A stretch of DNA of 42,994 nucleotides from an uncultured Planctomycetaceae bacterium. GTDB taxonomy: Bacteria; Planctomycetota; Planctomycetia; Planctomycetales; Planctomycetaceae. This document shows positions 24,261-33,925 of the stretch, piece by piece. The stretch lies in contig CAJWGB010000017.1 in NCBI GenBank assembly GCA_913031625.1, forward strand, positions 1 to 42,994, read 5' to 3'. The stretch's first letter is position 1, and each line of letters begins with the position of its first letter. Position numbers and translations under genes: made by a program. The notes beneath the pieces are model-generated. The model was given only the letters and a program-made list of their open reading frames with translations, ran no database searches and was not told the DNA's origin.

Positions 24261-25415
24261 CTACTGACCTTCAAGGTACTCCAGCTGAATTTTCGTATTG
24301 GGGAGTTTGGGCTGCAGTTTTGCCACTCCCTGAGCTGTGACAGGGGTGCGAGTGACCTTGAGATCCCTGAGGTTAGTCAGGTGTTCAAGGTGTTCGAGGC
24401 CGTCGTCAGAAACGCTGGTCGAACCGAGGTGCAGAAACGTGAGTGCCTTCATATCCTTGAGGACAACCAGTCCGGCATCAGACAGCTGAGTGTTGTCCAG
24501 ATTGAACCATTCCAGCTTTGTAAGAGGTGCCAGTTTGGTAATGCCATCGTCGGAGATAGCCAGCCGCCACAGATTAAGCTTCCTCAGAGACGTCAAAGGC
24601 GCGAGATGTTCGAGGCCCGCATTGGTAAGGCTGGAATTCTCACTCAGATCCAATTCTTCCAGTGACTTGAGACCAGACAGATGCTGCATGCCAGCATCGC
24701 TGATCTGTCCAAAGGCAAGCCGAAGCTTCTTGAGTTTCGGGAAGTTGCTCAACAGAGCCAGTCCATCATCGCTGATGGTGGTGGACTTCAGGTACAGCTC
24801 TTCAATCTTTGTGAGCCCTTTGAGTTCTTCCAGTCCCACTTCGCTGACCCACAGGCCATCCAACGCAAGTACCTTAAGATTCACAAGTCCTTTCAGGTGC
24901 TTCATGCCGCCGTCGTCTACAGTAGTGGCGCCGGAGATACCATTGAATCGCACAGCTTTGAGTGTCGTGAGTTCAGCGATGTGAACCAGAGCGTCGTTAT
25001 CGAGCGGACAGTCTCGAAGGTCGAGATTCTGTAACGGCGGTTTGCCGGTAGCGAGGTGAGCCAAACCGTCCTTGCTGATCTTCAGCTCATTCAGCAGGAG
25101 CGAACGGACCTTCTTCAGAGCAGCAACATGCTCAAGAGTCTCGTCCGTCGCTTCGGTGCCGCGTAGATTCACTGTTACGACATTTCCGGCAGCGTCCTTT
25201 TCGAATTCAGCTCCCGCTTTTTCCAGTGCAGCAATCGCGTCTGCGTCATCCGGTTCCGGCTGTAGCACTTTTGCATCCATGTCTTTTGGCGTAGCGTCGG
25301 GACCTTTGCCCACCAGCGAATCCGGTGGATTCGTGTTCACGGGGGGTGGTTCGGAATTGCAGCCAGCAAGGATCAACAGGCAGGACAGGGCAGCGAAGGA
25401 GAGAATTCTGGTCAC
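24261..25415 (-). CDS. Leucine-rich-repeat lipoprotein
   Basis: 384 residues. The signal ends in a good lipobox (LLILAGC, Cys19), so it should be lipid-anchored. After a Pro-rich linker and a short domain (IAALEKAGAEFEKDAAGNVVTVNLRGTEAT-type start, residues ~58-85), about eleven consecutive LRR units of ~24 residues follow to the C-terminus, with the pattern LxxLxxLxLxxTxISDDGLxxL. This is the ribonuclease-inhibitor/F-box-like LRR style common in planctomycete surface proteins. LRRs form a curved protein-binding scaffold; no enzymatic domain is present. The gene is monocistronic. Its stop is next to the 24236-24259 palindrome. Confidence 0.92.
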   Translation of the reverse strand: MTRILSFAALSCLLILAGCNSEPPPVNTNPPDSLVGKGPDATPKDMDAKVLQPEPDDADAIAALEKAGAEFEKDAAGNVVTVNLRGTEATDETLEHVAALKKVRSLLLNELKISKDGLAHLATGKPPLQNLDLRDCPLDNDALVHIAELTTLKAVRFNGISGATTVDDGGMKHLKGLVNLKVLALDGLWVSEVGLEELKGLTKIEELYLKSTTISDDGLALLSNFPKLKKLRLAFGQISDAGMQHLSGLKSLEELDLSENSSLTNAGLEHLAPLTSLRKLNLWRLAISDDGITKLAPLTKLEWFNLDNTQLSDAGLVVLKDMKALTFLHLGSTSVSDDGLEHLEHLTNLRDLKVTRTPVTAQGVAKLQPKLPNTKIQLEYLEGQ

Positions 25416-25557
25416 GGGAGGACACTCCGAGGAAAAAGTAGCAGTCTGCCTATCATAGGGTCCGATCAGCCCTCGAATCAGCAGAACTCAGGCAGCACAC
25501 GAGGTTTTTCTGAGGGTAACGAGCTAAAATCGATGCGAGCGAGTGTAACCCCGGAAA

Positions 25558-26811
25558 TCAAGGTGTAGAGATACGATAGAGGCGTTTGAAGGTTCGGAGG
25601 TAAATGGCTCCGTCGGCGACAGCGATGGTAGAGTTCCCGGGATCGTTCAGTGAGTTGACAGCGATCTTTTCGAACTGCTCTCCGTTCGGTTGAAAAACGG
25701 TCGTGGTGCCGTTCTGGTCCGTGGCAAAGAGCTTGCCATCCGCGTAGACGACGGAACTCCAGTAGTTCCCGGTCCCTCGCGTCTCCCATTTCTGACTGCC
25801 GTCATTCGGGTCGATACACTCCAGCGTGCCAGGACCCGCATTGGCCATATAAATCAGGCCTTCAACGACGACACCAGATCCAATTCGCTGAGGATTTCCT
25901 CGATCAACTCGCCACAATCGGTTCTGTGTGATGTTTCCCTTTCCGGTCATGGGGAATCCGATCGCTGGGCCCTGGTAGCCGCCCATGCAGATGCAGACGT
26001 TTCCAGCAATGACAGGTGATGTGTAGGCCAGGTCACCTCGTTCTCCACGGAGACCATCACACGTCCAGGCAATCGTTCCGTCTTTGACGTCATACGCGAG
26101 GACACGAGTCGAGAGGCTGCAGACAGCCAGAGTCCCTGCATTGGTCTTCACAAGTACAGGGGTGCTCCATGAGCCCATGTATTTGCCGTCGTCGTTGGTT
26201 TCACCGTCATTTTCAACGGGCTCCTCCTGTTTCCAGAGAGGCTGTCCATCGCTGAGACGGAATGCTCCGACCCAGATACTCCTTCCCGGTCCCGAATGCA
26301 GAATGACTCTGTCACCAGCGATGACAGGGGAAGTCCCATAGCCCCATTGATGGCGAAATTCGCCGAGTTCGCGGCCCCAGAGTTGTTTGCCGTTCAGGTC
26401 GTAGCAATAGAGTCCCGCGGAACCGTGCCACACCACGACGACTTTTCCGTCAGAAGCAGGAGTCGTCCCGCCATACAGATTGGTCTTGTGAGTCGGCATT
26501 TCCCGGTCGTATGTCACGTCTGCTTTCCATTGTTCGCTGCCGTCAGCCGCGGAAAAGCAATGCAGTGTTCGAGTCGTTCCTTTATCCGTCGCACTGGTCA
26601 GCAACACGCGGTCGCCGGCGATGATGGGGCTTCCGTTTGCTGCTCCGGGGAGTTCGATCTTCCATGCGATGTTTTTCTCCTGAGACCACTCGGACGGCAG
26701 ATTTTTGGCCGCAGAATGACCATCTCCGGCTCCCCCACGAAATGCTGTCCAGTCTGAAGCACAGGCAACAACACAGCAGAGACAGGCAGCCAATCCGGGA
26801 AGAATTTTCAT
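25558..26811 (-). CDS. Secreted PQQ-like beta-propeller protein
   Basis: About 417 residues, taking the second Met (MKILPGLAACLCCVVACA) as start because it begins the signal peptide directly; the frame allows 4 more residues to 26823. The mature protein starts DWTAFRGGAGDGHSAAKNLP, typical of planctomycete PQQ-repeat proteins, and then shows repeated propeller-blade signatures: GSPIIAGDRVLLTSA, LHCFSAADGSEQWK, VWHGSAGLYCYDLNGKQLW, GTSPVIAGDRVILHSG, DVKDGTIAWTC, CIDPNDGSQKW, and ATDQNGTTTVFQPNG. The fold is like BamB and quinoprotein dehydrogenases, but the residues for a PQQ cofactor are not evident, so a structural or binding role is more likely than redox catalysis. It is in the same orientation as the LRR gene, 142 bp upstream of it. 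Confidence 0.9.
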   Translation of the reverse strand: MKILPGLAACLCCVVACASDWTAFRGGAGDGHSAAKNLPSEWSQEKNIAWKIELPGAANGSPIIAGDRVLLTSATDKGTTRTLHCFSAADGSEQWKADVTYDREMPTHKTNLYGGTTPASDGKVVVVWHGSAGLYCYDLNGKQLWGRELGEFRHQWGYGTSPVIAGDRVILHSGPGRSIWVGAFRLSDGQPLWKQEEPVENDGETNDDGKYMGSWSTPVLVKTNAGTLAVCSLSTRVLAYDVKDGTIAWTCDGLRGERGDLAYTSPVIAGNVCICMGGYQGPAIGFPMTGKGNITQNRLWRVDRGNPQRIGSGVVVEGLIYMANAGPGTLECIDPNDGSQKWETRGTGNYWSSVVYADGKLFATDQNGTTTVFQPNGEQFEKIAVNSLNDPGNSTIAVADGAIYLRTFKRLYRISTP

Positions 26812-27061
26812 CAGAGCATCCAAAGCAGAGTTAAGGGACGAGACTAACCCAGGATGCTAAACGAAAGGGGGTCCGGGAACATCTGACCAGGACCAGTGTC
26901 AGGGAACGGATGTGACGATTAAGCAGGACATATTGATGGGGTAATTCAGGAACCCCAGTCTTTCCGGCGCGCAGCAAAAGGGTAACAGTTGCGGCTGGTT
27001 CAGAGGGCATGATTGAGTATCTCGCCGTCTGCGCTTCCGCTGGCAATTCTGGCTCTCCCTT

Positions 27062-28480
27062 ATGTCCACAAACAATCAACGACTGCACTGGTCTGCATGG
27101 GGCCTGCTCATCGTGGCCGGGCTCGTCGCTTTCTGGCCTTCAGTCTGGTTCGATTTCGTGAACTGGGATGATCCGTCTTACATCACCCACAACGAGTTGA
27201 TCAAAAGCTGGAGCCCCCAGAACCTCGGCGGGATCGCCACTCAAACGGTCACCCGCAATTACGCACCGCTGACGATCCTCAGTTTTTTGATCGATCACAC
27301 GATCTGGGGTATGAAACCCGGTGGCTACCACGCCACGAATGTACTGCTGCACATACTCAACGGGGTCCTCGTGCTCCTGCTGGTGCGACAAATCTCCGGC
27401 AGTCGATTTGTGGCATGGACGACCGCAGCTCTGTTCCTCGTTCATCCTGTTCAGATCGAGACAGTAGCGTGGATATCGTCGCGCAAAGGTATTTTGTCAG
27501 CCACTTTCATGCTGGCAGCTCTGATTGCGAGGCTGAAGAAAGAGCCGGGAGAAAGAGCAGATCTGTGGTACATCGCCTTCCTGTCAGCAGCACTGCTGTC
27601 CAAAGCTCTGGCCGTGGTTATCCCGGCGATTGTGCTGGCGTGGGATCTCTGGGTCCGACGGCAGAAGTTTGCAGATGCATTTCCGCGGCAGATCATTCCA
27701 GGGCTGCTGTGCGTGCTGCTGTTGCTCAAAACGATCGCATCACAGAACAGTGTCATGGGCGGAGTCCGCGGTCACATGGAATTCAGCATCTGGAAGATCA
27801 TAGGAATCGACGCCACTATTCTATGGACCTACATCAGAATGCTGGTGTGGCCGACAGATCTTTGTGTGCTGTATGACCCTGCCGTGGACGGCATCTGGAA
27901 GTCCGTCGTCGCTGCTTCGCTGGCGTGGATCGCGATTCTGGCCTTCTTATGGAAGAAACGAGAGTCGAATCCTCTGTTGCTCTGGGCCGGGTTTACATTC
28001 TTCATTCTGCTGTTTCCTGTGCTCAACTTCTTCCGAATCACCACTCTTATGAACGACAGATATCTGTATCTGCCGTGCATCCTTGTCTTTGGAGTGGTTG
28101 CTGCGGGACTACATCGTCTCCTGAGTGTTCCAGAAGAGCTCCGAAGTCAGCTGCCAGGACGAATTACGTCCACTTCTCGCTGGTTGATTGGCGGAACATT
28201 GGTGGCAGCGGCCATCTTTGCGACAGCCGCCCATCTCCCGGTCTGGCAGAATCCCAACACCTTGTGGACGCACGCCATGGAGGAAAATGGTCAGATCCCC
28301 GTCGTTCGAATTCAGATGGCTCTGACCAAATATGACAGCGGACACAAACGAGAGGCCGTCAGAATTTTGCAGCGAGCACTCTCTCAGACAGAGCCAGACG
28401 AACAGGATCGAGAGAGGATTCAGAACTTCCTCAAAGAATGGCAGCAGGAACTGGCCGGCCGAACGCTTCCACGCCTCTAA
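27062..28480 (+). CDS. Polytopic membrane glycosyltransferase, GT-C/TMTC-like
   Basis: 472 residues with roughly ten to eleven transmembrane helices. The first extracytoplasmic loop carries FVNWDDPSYI (Asp36-Asp37), the acidic pair expected for a GT-C enzyme using a lipid-linked sugar. HPVQIETVAWISSRKG (about 128-143) is the signature of TMTC-type putative protein O-mannosyltransferases; NDRYLYLP follows a later membrane segment. The last ~70 residues (MALTKYDSGHKREAVRILQR...) look like one or two TPR hairpins, again as in TMTC proteins, which normally carry a longer TPR tail. The likely role is transfer of a sugar to exported proteins or glycans at the membrane; substrate unknown. It is divergent from the propeller gene across about 240 bp. 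Confidence 0.82.
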   Translation: MSTNNQRLHWSAWGLLIVAGLVAFWPSVWFDFVNWDDPSYITHNELIKSWSPQNLGGIATQTVTRNYAPLTILSFLIDHTIWGMKPGGYHATNVLLHILNGVLVLLLVRQISGSRFVAWTTAALFLVHPVQIETVAWISSRKGILSATFMLAALIARLKKEPGERADLWYIAFLSAALLSKALAVVIPAIVLAWDLWVRRQKFADAFPRQIIPGLLCVLLLLKTIASQNSVMGGVRGHMEFSIWKIIGIDATILWTYIRMLVWPTDLCVLYDPAVDGIWKSVVAASLAWIAILAFLWKKRESNPLLLWAGFTFFILLFPVLNFFRITTLMNDRYLYLPCILVFGVVAAGLHRLLSVPEELRSQLPGRITSTSRWLIGGTLVAAAIFATAAHLPVWQNPNTLWTHAMEENGQIPVVRIQMALTKYDSGHKREAVRILQRALSQTEPDEQDRERIQNFLKEWQQELAGRTLPRL

Positions 28481-28556
28481 ATCGACATGAGCCCTCCTTC
28501 TGGCCGGGCCTGCTGATGGTGATTAGTGGAATTGGCTTGCCACCTTAGCCATTGGC

Positions 28557-29948
28557 CTAGAACTCGGCGTGATTCGGAGTTCGGGGGAACGGAATGACGT
28601 CTCGGATGTTGGTCATCCCCGTGATCAGCTGCACGGCGCGTTCGAGTCCGAGTCCGAATCCACTGTGAGGAACAGTGCCGAACTTCCGCAGATCGATGTA
28701 CCACCAGTACTCTTCGGGCTCCATACCACATTCCTCGATGCGGCTCAGCAGAACGTCAAGCCGTTCTTCGCGCTGGCTGCCGCCGATGATCTCACCGACG
28801 CGTGGAACTAAAACGTCCATCGCTCGGACAGTTTTGCCGTCGTCGTTGCACCGCATGTAGAACGGCTTAATCGTCCGGGGATAGTCGTGAAGAATGACCG
28901 GTTGTTTGAAGTGTTCTTCTGTCAGCCAGCGTTCATGTTCACTCTGCAGGTCACTTCCCCATTCGACGGGGTACTCAAACTTCTGACCGCTGTTTGTCAG
29001 GAGGTCGACGGCATCTGAATAGGTCAGTCGGATGAACTCGTTGCTGCGAATGTTTTCGAGCGTCTCAAGAACCGTCCGATCGATCCGCTTGTTGAAGAAC
29101 TCCATGTCTTCAGGGCACTGTTTAAGGACGTCGTTGATCATCGTCTTGATGAATGACTCCGCGAGGTCCATGTTGTCCGACAGCTCGTAGAATGGCATCT
29201 CTGGTTCGACCATCCAGAACTCGGCAAGATGCCGGGTGGTGTTGCTGTTCTCAGCTCGAAATGTTGGACCAAATGTGTAGCAGTCCCCGACTGATGTCGC
29301 GTAGGTTTCGGCTTCCAGCTGGCCGCTTACGGTGAGTGACGCGGGTTTGCCAAAGAAGTCCTGCTTCCAGTCGATCTCAGTCTGCAGTGAGGCCAGTCGT
29401 GCGAGATCAAGAGTTGTCACCTGAAACATCTCACCAGCGCCTTCGCAGTCACTGGTCGTGATGATCGGCGTGTTGATGTACAGGAATCCACGGGATTGAA
29501 AGAAGTTGTGAATCGATCGCGAAATGCAGTTTCTGACTCGCGCTACGGCTCCAAAAGAATTGGTCCGCGGACGAAGATGAGCAATTTCTCTTAGGAATTC
29601 GAATCCATGCCCCTTCTTCTGCAGAGGGAACTCCGCTGGATCCGCAAGGCCGATCACCTCCAGGCTCGTCGCATGAACTTCGATACGTTGCCCTTTGCCG
29701 GGAGACTCTTTGACGATCCCGGTGATCGCTACGCTGGCTCCGGTGGTCACCTGCTTGATGGTCTCGGCATAGCCTTCCACATCAGCATCAACAATAAACT
29801 GCAGGTTGCCCATGCAGCTTCCGTCGTTTAATTCAATGAATGAGAACCCACTCTTGGAGTCTCGTCTGGTTCGCACCCATCCTTTGACAGTGATGGATTC
29901 TTCGGGAGCAGCAGTCTTAAGCAGTGTCGCGATGCGGGTCAGTGGCAT
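28557..29948 (-). CDS. asnS: Asparaginyl-tRNA synthetase
   Basis: 463 residues, the usual length. It charges tRNA-Asn with asparagine in the cytosol. An N-terminal OB-fold anticodon-binding domain ([20 protein letters not shown] onward, ~18-110) is followed by the class II catalytic core: motif 1 region [20 protein letters not shown] with [20 protein letters not shown], motif 2 region [20 protein letters not shown], and motif 3 [16 protein letters not shown] with GLGLER at ~432-437. [10 protein letters not shown] and the [12 protein letters not shown] stretch distinguish AsnRS from AspRS. Presence of AsnRS means this organism can make Asn-tRNA directly. Monocistronic, convergent with the glycosyltransferase gene. 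Confidence 0.96.
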   Translation of the reverse strand: MPLTRIATLLKTAAPEESITVKGWVRTRRDSKSGFSFIELNDGSCMGNLQFIVDADVEGYAETIKQVTTGASVAITGIVKESPGKGQRIEVHATSLEVIGLADPAEFPLQKKGHGFEFLREIAHLRPRTNSFGAVARVRNCISRSIHNFFQSRGFLYINTPIITTSDCEGAGEMFQVTTLDLARLASLQTEIDWKQDFFGKPASLTVSGQLEAETYATSVGDCYTFGPTFRAENSNTTRHLAEFWMVEPEMPFYELSDNMDLAESFIKTMINDVLKQCPEDMEFFNKRIDRTVLETLENIRSNEFIRLTYSDAVDLLTNSGQKFEYPVEWGSDLQSEHERWLTEEHFKQPVILHDYPRTIKPFYMRCNDDGKTVRAMDVLVPRVGEIIGGSQREERLDVLLSRIEECGMEPEEYWWYIDLRKFGTVPHSGFGLGLERAVQLITGMTNIRDVIPFPRTPNHAEF

Positions 29949-30221
29949 GGCAGATTTCCGATACAGATCGTCAGCAGGCAGGTGTGGGACTTTATCTCGC
30001 TGACGGACAAATGTCTAAAGCACGCGTCAGCGCCACATGATCTTGTGTTTGTTGATTCATGCTCTACTAAATGCTGTTGCTTACTTCAGGTCAGTGACGA
30101 GTTCCAGACGACTGAATGAAATAGTCACGGCCCATCCTTCGTTGGCAGCGGGCAAACGTGGTATGGTGACGCTTTGAGGCGAAACAGGTTCGTCGCCCAC
30201 TCAACAAACCAGGAAAAAACA

Positions 30222-30503
30222 ATGCCTACAGCTTCTGCCCGCCATATCCTTGTTCCCGACGAAGCGACCTGTCTGAAACTTAAAGAAGACATCGAGGGGG
30301 GTGCTGATTTTGGCGATGTAGCCAAAGAGCACAGCCAATGTCCGTCCGGAAGTCGTGGCGGAGATCTGGGAACCTTCGGTCAGGGACAGATGGTTCCCGA
30401 GTTCGACAAGGTCGTGTTTAACGATGAAGTGAATGTGGTCCATGGTCCCGTTCAGACTCAGTTTGGTTATCACCTGCTGGAGATTACGGCTCGGTCGGAG
30501 TAG
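30222..30503 (+). CDS. Parvulin-type peptidyl-prolyl isomerase
   Basis: 93 residues: one complete parvulin (PpiC-type) domain without signal peptide, hence cytosolic. It catalyses cis-trans isomerisation of peptidyl-prolyl bonds. Seen here: [20 protein letters not shown] at the N-terminus, [20 protein letters not shown] with the conserved SGSRGGDLG loop, [15 protein letters not shown], and the closing [12 protein letters not shown] with the FGYH motif. It matches the size of E. coli PpiC. The ATG at 30222 follows AGGA by 8 nt; the frame extends 16 codons upstream without a better site. The site-2 protease gene begins 42 bp downstream on the same strand. Confidence 0.94.
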   Translation: MPTASARHILVPDEATCLKLKEDIEGGADFGDVAKEHSQCPSGSRGGDLGTFGQGQMVPEFDKVVFNDEVNVVHGPVQTQFGYHLLEITARSE

Positions 30504-30545
30504 CCACCAGGTCTGAAGGCGGCCAGCATTCACAGTGTTGCGCTT

Positions 30546-31706
30546 ATGACAGACGGGGAACAGGAAGATCATTCCGGTGCAGGCGAACAGCCTGACCCGT
30601 CTGTTGCTGCGCCGATAAGTGACGAGGTCACAATCGAAGCTCAGATGGCGATTTCCGAGCTTGAACTCGCGACGGGGTACCGGCTGGAAGAAGAGGCACA
30701 CCGGCGCCGACGTCGCAAGAGTGTTCGGGTTTGTTTCATACTGTTCGCGCTTACGTTTCTCAGTACGACAATTGTGGGAGCAGACTTTCTGCCACTGCGG
30801 ATTCTGTACGGGCTGTATGACTCGCAATATGGCGTAAATCTTAAAGCAGCGCTCGATCAGTTTATCCCGTCAGCCATCCCAATGACTCTGGTTGATCGGT
30901 TTTGGCAGTCCGTGGCTCGCGGGTGTACGTACAGTGTCCCGCTGATGGTGATCCTGTTTGCCCATGAGATGGGCCACTACCTGCAGGCCGTTCGTTATCG
31001 CATCCCCGCCTCTCTGCCGTATTTTATCCCACTGCCACTGCCGCCCATGGGAACAATGGGGGCCGTCATTCTGCAGGGAGAAGGTGGTGCGGATCGTCGA
31101 AAAATGTTCGACGTCGCTGTCTCCGGTCCAATCGCCGGACTCGTCGTCACGATACCGGTTCTGCTCTATGGGATTCACACGTCAGGCTATATCCCCACGA
31201 CGATGACCCGCGTGTTTGAGTTTGGCCAGCCACTGGTTTTGCAATGGTTGATCGAGTCCGTCCACGGCGAGCCAGTTCCCGGACTGACGTTTCACTGGAA
31301 CGGATATGCCACGGCCGGGTGGGTCGGCGTGTTTATCACAGCCATGAATCTGCTGCCTATTGGCCAGCTGGACGGCGGACATATTCTCTACACCTTGATC
31401 CGCAGGCCTGCTCACTACGTTGCGTGGGGACTGATCCTCACAGCAGTGGGGATCATGATTCACAGAGGGCTGTACTCGTACCTGTTGCTGTTGGTGCTGT
31501 TGATGGTAACGGGGCCTCGACATCCGCCAACGGCCGATGACAGTGTGCCTCTGGGGATCACTCGGCACATCGTTGGCTGGCTGACTCTGTCGTTTCTCCT
31601 CGTGGGATTCACACTGCAGCCAATCGTGATTTCGGACGGTACGGAACCAACAGGCATCAAGTTGCCTCCAACTGAGCACGAGTCTGTTCCGCTGCCTGCT
31701 GAGTAA
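30546..31706 (+). CDS. Site-2 protease family (M50) membrane metalloprotease
   Basis: 386 residues. After a ~55-residue charged cytosolic N-terminus come several membrane segments. The zinc site HEMGH is at 140-144 (ILFAHEMGHYLQAVRY), and the third zinc ligand is in NLLPIGQLDGGH (268-279). The segment LPYFIPLPLPPMGTMGAVI between them and GPRHPP after the last helices of the core resemble the EGY/slr-type branch rather than RseP: no PDZ domain is visible. Family knowledge: these cleave substrates within the membrane, often to release regulators. The partner is unknown. It is next to the parvulin gene; co-transcription is likely. Confidence 0.9.
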   Translation: MTDGEQEDHSGAGEQPDPSVAAPISDEVTIEAQMAISELELATGYRLEEEAHRRRRRKSVRVCFILFALTFLSTTIVGADFLPLRILYGLYDSQYGVNLKAALDQFIPSAIPMTLVDRFWQSVARGCTYSVPLMVILFAHEMGHYLQAVRYRIPASLPYFIPLPLPPMGTMGAVILQGEGGADRRKMFDVAVSGPIAGLVVTIPVLLYGIHTSGYIPTTMTRVFEFGQPLVLQWLIESVHGEPVPGLTFHWNGYATAGWVGVFITAMNLLPIGQLDGGHILYTLIRRPAHYVAWGLILTAVGIMIHRGLYSYLLLLVLLMVTGPRHPPTADDSVPLGITRHIVGWLTLSFLLVGFTLQPIVISDGTEPTGIKLPPTEHESVPLPAE

Positions 31707-31718
31707 ATGGAGCGATTC

Positions 31719-32069
31719 ATGAGCGACAGGCCACTCCCGGATTGAGTCAATCAGGTTCGTCTCAGTCGCCACATCGCCCTCGCGCTGAGCGAATTTTTTA
31801 TCGCCACTGTCTTCTGGCGTTCCCTGGCTGCTCAGTGCACTTTGGTACGGGTGCTGTGGTGTGCAGGATTCGCTGGACTGGCAGTCGCTTCCGTGATCGT
31901 GGCCAGAGACGTCCGGGTCTTGTTTGCCAGCGAAAGACATCGATTTGCCAACGTCGTAATCGTGCTGCTAACGGGCAATATGATCGCGGTTCCGGCAGAT
32001 GTGCTGTTGGCCCGAAATCGCATTGTCGCACGAAGATGGCGTGAAGGGGTCCGGCAAAGAGATGCCTGA
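31719..32069 (+). pseudogene. Small membrane protein frame interrupted by an in-frame TGA
   Basis: An ATG at 31719 begins MSDRPLPD and then meets TGA at 31743-31745. The same frame continues open for 108 codons (VNQVRLSRHIALALSEFF..., VRVLWCAGFAGLAVASVIVA, NVVIVLLTGNMIAVPADVLL, ending RREGVRQ-like basic tail) to a stop at 32067-32069. Two hydrophobic segments and a basic tail make it look protein-like. Either it is a disrupted gene, or translation starts inside at TTG 31842 (75 residues). Its stop directly abuts the stop of the convergent ligase gene. I recognise no family. Confidence 0.4.
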
Positions 32070-33731
32070 TCAAACCTGCCGGGCAACCCATTCAGAGAGT
32101 TTTTCGCGGTTGATCTTCACGTTGTGCCGCGTATCCACCGGCAGAGACTCGTGAAACACAATATCCTGAATGGATGCTGTGAGTGCATTCTGATTTCCTA
32201 ATTCCAGCAACTCATGACGGAGCGCCGTCTTTGCAGCCTCCGTCGTGGGAAACTGGCCGGCCTCTGGCTCTGCGACGATGACCGGTCGCTGTTGACCTCG
32301 TGAGCCGAGACCTGTCAGTGCAGACCGATAGATCCGCGGGTGCTGATTGAAGATGGCCTCGCAGCGAACCGAGTAAAGCGGACCTTGTGTTGTGTGCACT
32401 ATGTGAGCCTTGCGGCCGCAAAACCAGAGTCGCCCCTGATCATCAAAGTATCCCGTGTCGCCCATGCGGTGCCAAAACGAGTCACCGTCCGGAATCTTCG
32501 CCATGGAAGTGCCGTCTGGCCTCCGAAAATATTCTCGTGTCGCGACCGGCCCCTGAACGATGATCTCACCAATTTCTCCTGGAGCACATTGCTCCGTATC
32601 AGCAATGTCAGCAAAGGCCTCGTAGCTAACTCTTACGATCCGCACAGTCATTTGATCGAAGACCGTTCCGACGCATGTGCCGGCTCCGCCTGCTGTCAGT
32701 TGTGCGGTTTCCGACAGCACCTGCCGACCACCAATGGCGGCAACCGGCAGGCACTCGGTTGCTCCATAAGGGGTAAAAACATCGGCATCGTCACGGAGCG
32801 TGGCTGTCATTCGCCTCAACACGTGATTCGGGACCGGCGCACCGGCTGACAGGATACGATTCAGCGTCGGAAGTTTTACGTTGTTCGCTTCGCAGTACCT
32901 GCCAACCGTATTCCACAGCGCCGGTGATCCGAACGCCTGAGTGACCCCGTGATTGTTAATCGCCTCAAGAATCCTGACCGGGTCCACGTTTGCAGGTCGC
33001 GTGGGATCCATGTCCGGGATGACGGTCGTTACCTGCATGCCAGCGTTGAACAGGCCAAATAATGGAAAGCCTGGCAGGTCGACCTCACCCGGCTGAATAT
33101 CGAATCGATCCCTGATCAGGTCCACCTGGCTATTGAACATCCCGTGTTCGTACGAGACACCTTTCGGAGGGCCAGTGCTGCCGCTGGTGAAGATAATGGC
33201 TGCCTGATCGGTGCTCATCGTTTGCGGCAATGAAATGGTGGGGTCAGCGCCACGTTTGAGTAGGTCCGAATATGAGACCGCTCCGAAACCCCGAGAGCGA
33301 GGTCCCACAACAACGTTCAGTTTCGCTCGACCGAAACGGCGGAACTTGAGCAGTCGTCCGAACTGCACGATCGGGATCGCGACAAACCCATCGGGCTCAC
33401 ACTGATCGAGGCAATCGAAAACGCTGTTGCGGCCCATTCCCGGATCGATCAGTGTGCAGACTGCTCCCGATCGAAAGATACCGAAGGTCATCGAGATGGA
33501 TTCGATCGAAGGTGGCACAAACATCGCCAGTCGCTGGCCTCGCTGGACACCCATATCCACAAGGCCTCTTGCCAGCGCGTCCGCTTCTTCATCCAGTTGC
33601 CGGAACGTCAGGTGGGTATAGGAAACTCGCCCCTGAGCATCTCGCGCATCAGGGAACACAACGGCTCGCTGATGTGGGGCAACGGACGCAGAGTGCCGGA
33701 GCCGATCCGCAATGTTCAAGGGTTGCGACAT
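32070..33731 (-). CDS. AMP-dependent acyl-CoA synthetase family protein, OleC-like
   Basis: 553 residues of the ANL adenylating superfamily. Seen here: the phosphate-binding loop [18 protein letters not shown] (~179-196), [13 protein letters not shown], the adenylate-binding [20 protein letters not shown], and the C-terminal domain ending [14 protein letters not shown] with the expected catalytic Lys. The segment [20 protein letters not shown] (91-110) followed by EPDGFVAIP is characteristic of OleC, the enzyme that closes beta-hydroxy acids to beta-lactones in long-chain olefin biosynthesis. OleA, OleB and OleD are not in this window, so a general fatty-acyl ligase role remains possible. It is monocistronic and convergent with the small membrane ORF, with no gap between the stops. 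Confidence 0.82.
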   Translation of the reverse strand: MSQPLNIADRLRHSASVAPHQRAVVFPDARDAQGRVSYTHLTFRQLDEEADALARGLVDMGVQRGQRLAMFVPPSIESISMTFGIFRSGAVCTLIDPGMGRNSVFDCLDQCEPDGFVAIPIVQFGRLLKFRRFGRAKLNVVVGPRSRGFGAVSYSDLLKRGADPTISLPQTMSTDQAAIIFTSGSTGPPKGVSYEHGMFNSQVDLIRDRFDIQPGEVDLPGFPLFGLFNAGMQVTTVIPDMDPTRPANVDPVRILEAINNHGVTQAFGSPALWNTVGRYCEANNVKLPTLNRILSAGAPVPNHVLRRMTATLRDDADVFTPYGATECLPVAAIGGRQVLSETAQLTAGGAGTCVGTVFDQMTVRIVRVSYEAFADIADTEQCAPGEIGEIIVQGPVATREYFRRPDGTSMAKIPDGDSFWHRMGDTGYFDDQGRLWFCGRKAHIVHTTQGPLYSVRCEAIFNQHPRIYRSALTGLGSRGQQRPVIVAEPEAGQFPTTEAAKTALRHELLELGNQNALTASIQDIVFHESLPVDTRHNVKINREKLSEWVARQV

Positions 33732-33925
33732 CAGTTCTTTCTACCGCGTCCGCGGGGTATTGAATATGTGTACACCTGTTGATTCAAAGAAACGGAGCTG
33801 ATGTCTTCGTTGCATTTGAGCAACGTGACATTAGTCCAAATTGACGTGGCTGGATAGTTGACACAGGGTGAGCGGCGGTTTTATCGTCATACTCGTTAAC
33901 CCCACCTTCGAGATGACACCGAGAC

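Noticed and set aside
19321-27720. Local G/C skew switch across the candidate origin
   Set aside because: Hand counts of 300-nt top-strand blocks conflict. 21301-21600 (G 78, C 102) versus 24301-24600 (G 91, C 71), and 22621-22920 (G 81, C 85) versus 27421-27720 (G 91, C 77), suggest a switch. But 19321-19620 (G 94, C 76) and 26101-26400 (G 81, C 89) go the other way. Too noisy to use as evidence.
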